NCBI GenBank assembly: GCA_002245135.1
Contig: NGBS01000655.1
Span: forward strand, 1-21,035
Length of the DNA stretch: 21,035 bases
Reading direction: 5' to 3'
DNA from: Proteromonas lacertae
Lineage: Eukaryota > Sar > Bigyra > Opalinata > Proteromonadidae
Shown: positions 10,113-20,975 of the stretch, piece by piece
Position numbering within the stretch: the first letter of the stretch is position 1
Layout: each line of letters opens with the position of its first letter
Translations under genes and position numbers: made by a program
Notes under the pieces: model-generated
Databases searched by the model: none
The model's input: only the letters and a program-made list of their open reading frames with translations
Told to the model about the DNA's origin: nothing

Positions 10113-12089
10113 ATGGCTAGTGAAATAAACGCTAATCTTCCTTATTATACATCAGATATTCACGAAGAGGTGAGATTAAGAGAAGGTAACACACCTGCTT
10201 CCAAAGTTGGGACATTTACAGTATCACAAATCTTTGAGAAGACTGTATCTGAGCATCATAACTGGGTTGCCCTTGTCAGTTGTGAAGGAAAAGAATATAC
10301 CTTTCGAGATTTCTATAATGCAGCTAAAAAGTATAAATAATGAGTAATCATATTTAGATTTGCTATGTCAATGATACATGTCGGTTGTGAGACATTTACA
10401 ACATGCCACGTTAGTGGTTTTAATGCTCCTGAGTGGATAATCGCTCATTTTGGCTCAATGTTAGGCCAATTCGTCAGCGCAGGCATATATGCAACAAATT
10501 CACCTGAAGTATGTAAATACATTTTAAAAGATTGTAATGGTTCAGTAGCTGTAGTAGATGGTAAAGAACAATACGAAAAATACATATCAATCTGTGAAAA
10601 TAGTAATTTAAAAGCAATAGTTGTATATAATAGTGAAGATGTAGTAATTGAAGAAAAATACAAAGGTTTTGTCTATCGATGGGAAGATTTTTTGAAATTA
10701 GGAGATAACGAAGATGAAAAAGTATTCAATGAAAGACAAAAACTCATCAAGCCAAACCAATGTTGTTCTGTAATCTACACAAGTGGTACAACAAGCTATC
10801 CAAAAGGAGTTATGATGAGTCATGATAATATAATGTGTATATTATTAAATGCTAAGAAATATTTCTATCCCAATGGTTATAATGGACAAATGACATCAGT
10901 TTCATATTTACCATTAAGTCATGTTGCTGCTCAATGTTTAGAAACATTTGCTGCATTATATTATGGAATAAGAATCTGCTTTGCAGATAGAAATGCCTTA
11001 AAAGGAACACTAGTGAAATATCTAAGAAAATATCATCCTCAAATGTTTTTTGGTGTTCCAAGAGTATATCAAAAGATGCAATCATCCATATTAGAGCAAA
11101 TTAGTAAACTTAGTTCAATGAAGAAGTATTTAGTTGAAGCTGCAATGAGTAAAGGAATGTATTATGCTCAACATGATCAAGCTGGAGAGAATCACAAAAC
11201 TAAATTTGGTTGGAGTATGTATAATAAGTGTATATTATCATCATTAAGAAAAGCAATTGGTTTAGATAAGGCACAGTTATGTATAGTTGGTGGTGCTCCA
11301 GCTGATGCTGATTTGGTTTTATTCTTCAGATCTTTGGATGTGAAATTAGTAGATGTTTATGGTGCTTCAGAAACAACAGCAATTGTTACAGCCAATCATC
11401 AAGTAGAATGGAAAGCTGGATCAGTTGGTCAATCATTCGCTCATAGTGTTACAAAAATAGATCCTTTAACTCATGAAATATTGGTATATAGTAGATCCTT
11501 GTGTATGGGTTATATTGGTAAACCAGAGAGTAATAAAGCATTATATGATGATGATGGTTGGTGTCATACTGGTGATACTGGTATTATTGACAAAGATGGA
11601 TTTCTATTCATCAATGGAAGATTAAAAGAGATTATTGTTACTGCTGGTGGTGAAAATGTTCCTCCTTTATATATTGAGAATTGCTTAAGACCAAAATTAC
11701 CTTTCTGCTCTAATATAATGGTAGTTGGTGATAAAAAGAAGTTTTTAAGTGTTCTATTGACAATGAAAGAAGAAAGCATTGATTTAATTACTGGTGTTCA
11801 TTCTGGAAGATTAGATAGCGAGAGTAGAAAAGAATTAACAAAATTTGGATGTAATTGTCAAACTGTAGAGGAATGTAGAACTTGTAAAGCTTTAGGTGAT
11901 AAGATAAAAGAATCACTATCTGAATATAATAAAAAAGAATCTATTTCTAAAGCTCAGTATATTCAGAAGTTTGTTATTTTACCTCATGATTTTATGATTA
12001 AGACTGGTGAAATGACAGCTACTTTGAAAGTGAAGAGACATGTAGTATGTGAAAACTTTAAAGACCTGATTGAAGAAATATATGCTTAA
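10113..12089 (+). CDS. Long-chain acyl-CoA synthetase, bubblegum (ACSBG) type, copy 2
   Basis: Exons 10113-10330 and 10358-12089 (649 aa). The single intron (10331-10357, phase 2) is only 27 bp, the shortest here; splicing gives NAAKKFAMSMIHVGCETF, parallel to ARKFAKSLLYLGM in copy 1. Motifs: P-loop YTSGTTSYPKGVMMSHDN (Ser where Gly is commoner, a change the family tolerates), SYLPLSHVAAQCLETFA, RNALKGTLVKYLRKY, GVPRVYQKMQ, VYGASETTAIVT, HTGDTGIIDKDGFLFINGR, LKEIIVTAGGENVPP and the C-terminal GEMTATLKVKRHVV. Catalytically complete as far as visible. It activates fatty acids; chain length cannot be told. It shares no intron position with copy 1, so the duplication is old or introns moved afterwards. 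Confidence 0.95.
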
Positions 12090-12264
12090 ATAATACTAAA
12101 TATACATATATGTATAAAATTTGTGAATATAGTTTGTATTTGGGATAATATTATAATAGAATATTCATTATATAGTTCTTTAAATCGATTTTTAAATGTT
12201 TACCCATAAAAATAATCATTTTGATTAATTCTTTAACTAAAAATCTTCTTCGATCTAAATCAAA

Positions 12265-12390
12265 AAAAGGGCGTGGAGTTTTTTAACACACTTCCTTTAT
12301 GGAGGTGGTGAATCGAAATCAAGAGATTTGCCCCGCATAATTTTTAATTACTCCGATTGTTTTGACTCTTTTAGTTGAGACAATTGGTTA
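12265..12390 (+). ncRNA. Candidate structured small RNA with an Sm-like site
   Basis: A GC-rich island in otherwise AT-rich intergenic DNA. On the plus strand: GGGC (12269-12272) can close with GCCC (12330-12333). Inside are a 7-bp hairpin CACTTCC-TTTAT-GGAGGTG (12289-12307) and a 5-bp hairpin AAATC-AAGA-GATTT (12316-12329). Then comes a single-stranded AATTTTTAA (12339-12347), close to the Sm-protein site RAUUUUUGR. Last is a 15-bp stem CCGATTGTTTTGACT / AGTTGAGACAATTGG (12353-12387) with loop CTTTT. Four G-U pairs in that stem and one in the first hairpin would be A-C mismatches on the other strand, so the plus strand is the likely RNA. Stem-loops on both sides of an Sm site are the snRNA plan. 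The hallmark sequences of U1, U2, U4, U5 and U6 are not seen, so identity is open. 5' and 3' ends are estimates. Confidence 0.5.
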
Positions 12391-12410
12391 AAAAGAAAAG
12401 TAAATGTAAA

Positions 12411-15400
12411 TTAATGTTTTATTTTGATTATTAAACCATCCAACCATGTTTTTGCTTTGTTATTGTAATATTCATATATATAACTTGCACTACCTTTATA
12501 ATCACCAGGAATTTCACCATTACTGTGAATTACAAATTCTTTCTCTTCATTTGGAGTTAACCCTCTCCAATACAGTATCAATTCATTACCTTTCATTTCA
12601 AAAGAGGAAATTATTTCTCTTTTTACCAATTCTTTTAATTCCACAAATCTTATCTTTAAACCACCAGGTATACCAATGACACTTACTACCATTCCAATTC
12701 CTTCATTTATTTTATTCTTTATTTTTATTCTCAGATCAATTTCTTCTGATTCTTTAATCTCCTTCTTATTCACACTATATTCCATTGAAACTCTGCAATC
12801 TCTATCACTATCTGGGATTTCACTATTGAACTTCAAAGAAACAGATAATGGAATTGAACTTTTAAATTCTTTACTTCTTTGAATAACCAAATCATTTTCA
12901 TTCGATTTTATAAATTTAGAATAATCTTTCAAATATAAAGAAGAATGATCAGATAAATTAGACAATAATTCACTAGAAATAACTTCATTATTCAAATAAC
13001 ATTCAATTATAACATCTTTCAAATCATCACTATTTATTCTGTTGTTATATTCTTCATATATTTGTATCACTTTCAATGTTAATATAGTTGATTGAGTTGA
13101 TCCAAATAATCCATTTTCATTCTGTTTTCTTAACCATTCAACACTATCATCTATATAACTCTTATAATTATATTCTTTATCATCTAATTTCATTAGCAAT
13201 AACACACTTAAACAGGTTGTTTCTATTATTTTATTATCTCCATATGATTTGGTTATTGTTTCTATCAATTTATCATTATTTTCATCAATATTAATATGAC
13301 CATCTTTAAACATATTCTTCAGCATTACACCTATTTCATTGCTTTCTTTTATCATTCCTATATTGCAATATGTCAATCCTAATAAACTAATTAAATAAAC
13401 ATTCTTATTATCACTTATTGTAGTAATACTTGATACAAATTTCATAAATCCTTCTTTCAGATTGTTACTAATATTGTTTAAATCTTCACTCAAAGACCAA
13501 TATATATAAGCAACACTACAATCTTTACCTGAACCACCAAAACCATCAATAAAATGTGAACTTAAGTTAAAATAACCATTTGATAAAATCTGTCTTGATA
13601 ATAACCAAAATTTAGCTTTATTTATTTTTTCTTCATCTATACTAATTAATTCTTTCATTTCATTAAATTCCATTAATCCATATGAAGTTAATACTTCATT
13701 AGCTGGACTTTTACCAAACCACTCAAACCCTCCTTCTTCTTTAGTTTGATAATTTAATAACTTTTTATATCCATCCATCAAATATTTATATCCGTTTTTT
13801 GTTATATTCATGTTAGTAATCCCATGCTTTTTCATATATTTTAATGATAATATCATTGGATAAACAGTGCTTGAAGTTTGTTCAAAACAACCATATGGTT
13901 CATGAATTAAAGATTCTAATGACTTTATATTCAATGACAGTGGAGATGTATAAATATTGATGTTTATCTTAAATGTATTTTTATATGTTGTATAAGGAAT
14001 ATTAAATGGAAAAATTGACTTATTATTTGTTTTATTCAACTTTGATGTGAATGATATCATTTGAGGATATCCACTTGGATGGATTCTGATTGGATAATAC
14101 ACTGAATCAGTTACATTTTTACTAATATCAATTACTTTGATTAATATACCACTTCTTATAGTTTTTATTTTTTCTTCTGTTTCTAAATCATTTTCACTTT
14201 CATCATTTCCATAGGTTATGGATTTTTTCTGTTCTTCATTGATTTTCTCATCATATAATCCCTATTGATAATAATAAGATATTAATATACTTTCAATTCA
14301 ATATACTCTTTATGACTATTTTCACTATCATTCCATTCATATAACTTCTTTTCAATTGATATTCCACCAAATACTTCTATTTCCATTTTAATGTTATGAT
14401 TATTTTTATTACTGTAATTATTATTTGTGACAATTACAGGTATGTACATAACATCATTATTTGATATTTCTTTTGGAATTTTACAATCAATTTTCAATGG
14501 TTTATTAACATTAAAACTAATCTCATTATGTCCAAATATATTATTATTCAACTGATAACTATCAATTTTCACTTTATAAGTTGTTAAAGAATCACTTAAA
14601 TGGAATTTTATACTTTTTCCATCACTTGTACAATGTTCACTTGCTGACCAGTAAACTGTGCTTGTAAAATCTTTTCGAATATTATTCAACTGAGATTGTG
14701 AAGGTGGTGGATGAGCATATACTCTTATATTACTATCTAAATTAAACTCTAATATCTTTTCTATCTGTTTGAATAGTTTATTATTGTTATTGTTATTGTT
14801 TTTGCTTTTATCTTCACTATTATTACTTGTATCAACGGCACCAGCATCAGCTACAATAGCATTTTCCATTACATCACTATTCTTTGATCGTTTCATTCTA
14901 TTCATAGCACCACCAAAAGTTAGAGTAGCACCTGCAGCTAATGGCATAGCAGCTGAATAAGCCATTGCTTCAAAAAATAATGGTTGATAATTCAATATTA
15001 GTTTATTATAATATTCATTCTTATTACATGTTGTACAATTAAATAAAAATCTTCTCCATCCTTGAGTTCCTAGTAATAAATCAACATATATATCACTATT
15101 ATTATTATTATTATTATTAAAGTATTCTTCACTATCTTCTAAGTGTTTTACTTCATTCTCTAAGTAGATCATTGATGGTAAAGAAGGTTGATGTAATCTT
15201 TTCTCATTTATATTCAATACACTTTCATCTGTTACAGTTACACTTATTTCACTATTTATTGGTTTATTTGTGATTGAATCGATTGTTTTAACTTTCAATT
15301 CTACTTCTTCATCTGGTGTATATTCATTCTTTGAACTTTCTATCACTATTTTTATTGTATGAGAAGGTTTGATGAATATTAATCTTTCACTTAATGGATA

Positions 15401-16792
15401 ATAACTTTCATTAAATAATGTAACACGAAATACACCAGATAAAGAACCAATTCGATTTTTATTGAATTTTATAATTGTTGATGGTTTTATTATTTTGACA
15501 AATATTATATCTATTAATTTCCATTTCTTATATAATGCTATAATATATTTATTATTATTATTGCTATTGTTATTTTGATTAATTATTACATTCACATTTT
15601 CATTATTTTTATATATTTCTTCACTTGAACTGATGGTTATTCCTTCTTCCATCACTTTTGGCAATTTTATCATTTTTCTTACACTCGAAGGATTTGTTAC
15701 TCTTATTTCATATTCTTTATCCATTTCAGCAACAAAATAATCACTTTTTCCTCGACCTTCATGAATTGTTTTAATTTTCATAACTTCTTTTATCTCTTTG
15801 TTCTTTATTTCAACTATTATTCCTTCAAAATCACAAGGATTTCCATTCTTTTCATAACATTCAAAATATATTCGATTATTTATATCACTAATCAAATTAG
15901 ATCCACTTTCTACATACACACGAATATCTAATTCATAGGATAATATTGGAATTGTTTTCATTATTGATTCTTTATAGTTATTATAATATATGATCATATT
16001 TATTACAGCATTATTATCTTTTATATGATTTGGTAAATGCAAATTGAATTTCACTTCTCCTGCTGATATTGTTCCATTTCCTTTTATTTCTTTTTCATCA
16101 ATTATTGTACTGATTTCTACATTATTTAATGTTATTAATTCATTATTTCCACTTTCATTTACTTTCAGAATTCCACTCACTATATCATTTTCACCATAGC
16201 CTTCTTTATTATATTTTATTTCACTTATAAAATGAGGTTGATAATATTCTTGAATATATATTGTTCGATTGACACTTGGTATTCTATCAGCTTTTATTAC
16301 ATATTCTCCACAGCTTATATCTTCTATATATTAATTAATTAATAATATAAAAATATACTAGGGATATGATATACTAAAGATATTGTGTTGCTTATATACT
16401 CTAAATATTTCGAATATATTATGTTGTCGTTGTGAACTATCTTTAAATATACATCTCCAAAGCGAATTTCACTCATGTTATTTGTCACGACTGAAGATAT
16501 TATTCCACGTATAAAAATATGTTCATTAGGTTGATAATATTGTTTATCAGTAGACATACACAAAAAATTGTCACTAAAACCATTTGAAGCTCTATTCACT
16601 GATAATATATCACTATTTGTTTCAATTATGTTCTTAGAATTTCCTTCAAATGTAAATATATTATATAAACAGTAGAAAGCGAAGATTAAGAACACTAAAC
16701 ACAATGTTAGCTTCTACATTCATAATATGTAAATAAATATATACTTTATTAATACAACTGCTTGATTTATTCTTATTCCAATCACTTTTCAT
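12411..16792 (-). CDS. Alpha-2-macroglobulin-like thioester protein with N-terminal membrane anchor
   Basis: Exons (minus strand) 16792-16745, 16713-16359, 16323-14291, 14261-12411 give 1428 aa; introns of 31, 35 and 29 bp. Exon 1 encodes MKSDWNKNKSSSCINK, and exon 2 opens with the hydrophobic LTLCLVFLIFAFYCLYNIF. This reads as a signal-anchor or long signal peptide, so the body is probably outside the cell or in a lumen. MG domains follow. GTQGWRRFLF lies near residue 555, a possible bait region near 590-650 (Ala/Gly/Met-rich, then MKRSK and an Asn run), and the A2M domain DFTSTVYWSASEHC near 686. The thioester motif YGCFEQTSS has Cys ~937 and Gln ~940 (codons 13889-13878). The C-terminal domain (MVVSVIGIPGGLKIRF to YKGSASYIYEYYNN) is present. 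The family traps proteases or tags surfaces covalently. GTQGWRRF and GCFEQTSS recall bacterial-type A2Ms. Confidence 0.92.
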
Positions 16793-16922
16793 TTTTTATT
16801 GTTTCAAAAATATAGTCGTTTCAAATTTATTCTTTCTTTTGACATAGTTGATTAAATGACATTATTTTCATTGTAAACAAATAAAAATAACAAAAATAAC
16901 ACACTATATTAACTAACTAATT
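16793..16922. promoter_or_regulatory. Upstream region of the A2M-like gene
   Basis: 130 bp between the A2M-like start codon and the Rpp30 stop; both genes run on the minus strand, so this must carry the A2M promoter and the Rpp30 3' end. AT-rich, with no motif I can name. Confidence 0.35.
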
Positions 16923-17772
16923 TCATTGTAAAACTGAATTTAATCTATAAGTATGAAGAAAATTGGCTATTAAATATAACAAATATAATGCATATATACA
17001 ATAGCTATTATATTTATTACTTAAACTAAATCCCAAATATTTACATATATTCAATAATTCTTCTCTACTACGTATATCTAGGTATTCTTCTATTTTACTA
17101 CATATTACATAATTATTTTGTTTTGTTAAACGTAATAAATGTTCATTTGAAATTAGATTACTTAGATTACTACTATCATTTAAACAACTTGAAATATCAA
17201 TTATAATTTTTACTCCTTTTGATACAGCATCTGTTAACTATTCAATTTTAATCATATATAGATACATACAGTACTTCTATTAATTTTATACATAAAATGA
17301 CTATCAAAGCCAATATCTATACCATCCACTAAATATTGATTTGCAACATGATTAAAAACTTGCTCGCTTAATGGTTTGACAAATGTTAAGTCATATGAAT
17401 TCCTGATACTCTTTATAAGTGGATGAACAATCAAAGACAAATCACTAGCAGTTATTTGTAATACTTTATAAATTTTGAATGTTTTTATTGGACCTGCGTC
17501 TGTTGGCTTTAAACAATTGTATTGTACTTTTGAAGAAAAAGAAGATAAATCAATATTAGGACATTTCTAAATTAATTATTCTATATAATAATTACATCAG
17601 CTTCTACAGGTTGTCTGTTATTTATTTCATGTGTCAAAAACAAAGCATCATGACCTTCTAATTACAAAAAATGTAATAAAGCATGAATACCACTTTGTAT
17701 CTTTGGAATTAATTCTTTGATATACTCTAAGTCATTCTTTGATGGATCAAACGAGAATTTAAGACAATACAT
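16923..17772 (-). CDS. RPP30: RNase P / MRP protein subunit p30 (Rpp30), five exons
   Basis: Exons (minus strand) 17772-17691, 17657-17596, 17566-17270, 17237-17000, 16966-16923 give 240 aa ending in TGA; introns are 33, 29, 32 and 33 bp. The family is a TIM-barrel-like subunit of nuclear RNase P and MRP, which mature tRNA 5' ends and rRNA. It can be matched along its length: FSFDPSKNDLEYIKELIPK, EGHDALFLTHEINN (family: LGYxxVAINH), IYKVLQITASDLSLI, SYDLTFVKPLSEQVFNHVAN (family: YDVVAVFPKTEKLFHIAC), VDGIDIGF, then AVSKGVKIIIDIS (family: AIDRGLAFELVYS), QNNYVICSK (family: KNVIISS) and REELLNICKYLGFS (family: PYDVANLGLLFGLS). Intron 1 removes what otherwise looks like an in-frame TAA; intron 4 (16967-16999) is the least certain. 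It is shorter than human p30 (268 aa) and lacks its charged tail. Divergent, but the order of motifs is convincing. Confidence 0.85.
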
Positions 17773-17873
17773 TTTAATAAATACAGGATCGGTGTATTAA
17801 CCTACTATGAAAAAGCGGGAATCTTACAAATTATAAGATTGTATCTTTTTATAATCTCACTTTATTCTTTATA
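17773..17873. promoter_or_regulatory. Short divergent promoter shared by RPP30 and the EHD gene
   Basis: Only 101 bp separate the two start codons. The interval holds an imperfect inverted repeat, AGATTGTA / TATAATCT with loop TCTTTT (17836-17857), 16 bp before the EHD ATG. No named element is recognised. Co-regulation of the two housekeeping genes is an inference from spacing. Confidence 0.45.
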
Positions 17874-19521
17874 ATGCCAGGTAATTAAAGTTATATTATA
17901 TTCTTATAGCTGCTGATATCAAAAAAGAATTAGGTGTAGGCGAGCAAGGAGAAGAAACTAAGGTTATCGATAGATTACAACAAATGTATATTTGTAGTTA
18001 GATAATACCATTTAGATATGACTCAAAAATTAAGCCTTTAGAAAAGCTTTACTTTATATGACCGTTTCTACCAACCTCTGTTAGATAGTAAAAGATTTTC
18101 ATTGTAGACCTCAAGTTTTATTGATTGGTCAATATTCCGTCGGTAAAACTTCTTTTATTCAATATATGTTGGAGAGAGATTTCCCAGGACAAAGAATTGG
18201 TCCAGAACCAACAACTGATCGTTTCGGTGCAATTATGTATGGAGATGAAGAAAGAATTGTACCAGGTAATGCAGCAGCCATGTCAGCAGAGTTCCCATTC
18301 TCCAATTTAACCAAATTCGGTACTGGTTTCTTAAACCGTTTCGAAGTATGTCAATTACCTAGTCCAATATTAGAAAAAGTATCTTTCATTGATACACCCG
18401 GTATTTTATCAGGTGCTAAGCAAACATTGAATCGTACATATAATTACGCTGAAGTGATTGAATGGTGGGCAGATAGAGTAGATAGAATCTTATTATTATT
18501 CGATGCCAACAAATTAGATATTTCTGATGAATTTAAAGCTGCAATTGAAGCATTAAGAGGAAATGATGACAAGATCCGTATTATATTGAACAAAGCTGAT
18601 TCAGTAGATCAACAACAATTAATGAGAATATATGGTGCATTGATGTGGTCCTTAGGCCGTGTTATTACCACTCCAGAATCATTGAGAGTGTATTTAGGAT
18701 CATTTTGGGATCAACCATTAAAACATAGAGATTTCGAGTCATTATTTGCAATTGAACAAAGAGATTTATTCTCTGATTTAAAGAACTTACCAAGAAACGC
18801 AGCTATTAGAAAGATCAATGATTTAGTGAAGAGAGTCAGACTTGGTAAAACACATGCATTATTATTAAGTCACTTAAGAAATGAAATGCCAAAGATGTTT
18901 GGTAAAGAAAAGAAGAAGCAACAATTAATCGATGATATGTTGGAAGTATTTAGATCTATTCAAACTGAGCATAGATTACCCGCCTCTGACTTCCCACCAT
19001 TAGAGAAGTTCAAAGAATTATTGCAATCTTATGATTTTACTACATTCCCTAAATATGATAAGAAGATGTTTGATTCTATGGAAGATGTTATATCTCATGA
19101 TATTCCTGAATTAATGGGAATGTTACCTTCGAAGAAAGAGAGAAAAGATGATGATGAAGAAGATACAACAACAGCTGAAAATCCATTTGAAACTATTACA
19201 TTAGATAAAGGACAAGGATCTTGGTTAATTACACCAGCATTCAAAGCTGAAACTGATTCAGTATTCTCAACATTAAAACAGAATAATGGGAAAGTGTCAG
19301 GTGCTGCTGCTAAAGATGTATTAATGAAGAGTGATTTACCTCAAGAAGATTTAAGAAAAGTATGGACTTTAGCTGATGTAGATAAAGATGGAAAATTAGA
19401 TTCAAGTGAATTTGCTGTTGCTATGTATTTGGTTAACATGAGAACAAAAGGTGAAGATTTACCATCCAAATTACCAGGTGAACTTATACCACCATCTAAG
19501 AGACAAAAGCATAAGATATAA
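17874..19521 (+). CDS. EHD-family membrane-remodelling ATPase with C-terminal EH domain
   Basis: Dynamin-like ATPase that tubulates membranes in endocytic recycling. Start ATG at 17874; introns at 17881-17909 (29 bp, phase 1) and 17986-18015 (30 bp, phase 2). The product begins MPAADIKKELGVGEQ, then IYDSKIKPLEKLYF. The P-loop is GQYSVGKTS, then FPGQRIGPEPTTDRF, DTPGILSG and NKAD; the helical region continues to about 19130. A linker with a DDDEED run precedes the EH domain (WLITPAFKAETDSVF to FAVAMYLVN) with EF-hand loop DVDKDGKLDSSEF. EH domains bind NPF peptides. C-terminal placement is the animal/protist order; plant EHDs carry EH at the N-terminus. Oddity: the conserved N-terminal helix needs two single-base changes of frame, near 18055 and in the A run 18090-18093. 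The coding total is 1589 nt (3n+2), as two extra bases would give. About 528 aa otherwise. Confidence 0.92.
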
Positions 19522-19711
19522 ATAAGAAGAAGAAGAAGAAGAAGTATAGAATTGTAATATAAAATAATAATAATAATTAATATGGTGTTTTTAAAAAAGT
19601 TTAATATTATTATATATATACATTTCATTTTTGTAATGTTTGTTGTTGTAGATATTAAACCCTTTAAAAACAACAATAATATAACATAAAATCAATTCTT
19701 TTAAAAGTCAT
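19522..19711. other. Convergent 3' region between the EHD and ARM-like genes
   Basis: 190 bp between two facing stop codons. It holds an (AAG)7 run at 19525-19545 just after the EHD stop and AAT-rich DNA, with no structured terminator. Probably only 3' untranslated sequence. Confidence 0.4.
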
Positions 19712-20847
19712 TTAAACAATATCTTTTCCTAATTCAAGAACCATTTTAATTATGTCAGTTTTCTTCATAACATCCAATGCTGGTGGATATTTTGATAATT
19801 TAGACAAACAAATAGCAGCATTTTGTCTCACTTTGGGATTATCAGTTGATTTTATCAACACAACTAATTCATCGATAATATCAGCTTCAAAAATGTTTTA
19901 TTAACATCACTATTATTTTGTAATGTAATTAATATTCTACATAGATTACCATATAGTTTACAGAAAGTTTTACCATCATTTTCAACACCTTTCAATAATG
20001 AAAGTAATTCTTTCATTCCATTGTTTGTTATATACTCTAAACATGGATTATATAGTTAATAATAGCAGCAATATATTCTGATAATTGGATCTATAAACTG
20101 TTTATTATTTCTATTCTCACATAAAAGCTTCATGAACATCTGACAATTGTCAGTCGTATTTATCTTTTTTTGAAATGATGGAGTGATTAATATCCTTGCT
20201 ATACATGTAATAACTCTGTAAGTAACATCCAACTATAATATTAAAATAGTAATACAATATAAAAATACATTAATCTTCGTATTTTTCATTAGATTTAACA
20301 AAATGTCTAACGCATTATATTGATCTAAAGCACTAACCATATTCATACAGTCTAACAGTCCATTTGCAAGTGAAGATAATGCATTTCCTTTAGTATTGAT
20401 AGGTATTTCTTCATTTTGAATATTGTCTAAAATCAGCTTGATTATTCTTTGTAGGATATTTGTTAAATGTATTTCTTCCTTCAGGTTCGAATGTTAAGCT
20501 TTGACTAATATCTCAAAATATTTCACTTCTCCAGCTTCTCTTTGGTGATAATTTCAGTAAATTCCAAAGTGTTTATTTTTGATAAAAGTAAGAATATTTG
20601 AAATGTTAAATTTGGAAATTTCTTTATGTTTTCTTTATAAAGTGGTGAAGTTTCCAAATAATCAATAAATAGTAATATATATACAATTCAGTAGAATCAA
20701 TTTCACAATCTAATAATTCAAAAAGTGATTGGAAAATAGCTTTTGAATTGTTTTAATTTGATTCCAAAATTGTGTATGTTTTGCTGATGATAATAAGTAG
20801 AAACAACATTCAGTTGTGATTTTAGGAGATAAAGGAGTCATTATATA

Positions 20848-20853
20848 CTATTT

Positions 20854-20884
<31 letters not shown>

Positions 20885-20975
20885 GCATGGAAAAATATAA
20901 ATAAAGTCAAATAAAGTGAATTTTTAGAAATAAAAGAAATATTGAGATAAATGATTAATATAAATATATATATAC
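20848..20975 (-). other. 128-bp intron carrying a (TAA)n microsatellite
   Basis: Donor GTATAT at 20975, acceptor AAATAG at 20848, phase 0; it joins LLIDNGVHDLIIN to YIMTPLSPK. It is two to four times longer than any other intron in the window. About 28 bp of it is the (TAA)n run at 20856-20883. Confidence 0.6.
20856..20883. repeat. (TAA)n microsatellite, about 9 units
   Basis: Uninterrupted TAA trinucleotide run on the plus strand (ATT on the minus), inside an intron of the ARM-like gene. Shorter AAT/ATT runs elsewhere encode Asn tracts in the A2M-like protein, for instance at 15100-15118. Confidence 0.9.

Noticed and set aside
12300-12340. tRNA gene in the GC island
   Set aside because: Neither strand gives a 7-bp acceptor stem with a TTCRA-type T loop and a matching stem; the hairpins do not form a cloverleaf.
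12265-12390. Assignment of the island to U1, U2, U4, U5 or U6 snRNA
   Set aside because: U5 loop GCCUUUUAC, U6 ACAGAGA, U2 GUAGUA, the U1 5' end and U1-70K loop, and the U4 kink-turn are all missing.
12446-13294. Plus-strand frames rich in Leu, His and Tyr opposite the A2M-like gene
   Set aside because: They mirror the codons of the A2M-like gene on the other strand and have no domain of their own.
17640-17690. In-frame TAA in RPP30, suggesting TAA might be read as glutamine
   Set aside because: A 33-bp GTAT...TAG intron removes it, and the long intact genes use CAA for Gln and TAA as stop.
18050-18095. Programmed +1 frameshifting in EHD (as in Euplotes)
   Set aside because: No AAA-TAA type slip site is present and two unrelated shifts lie 35 bp apart; error or lesion is simpler.
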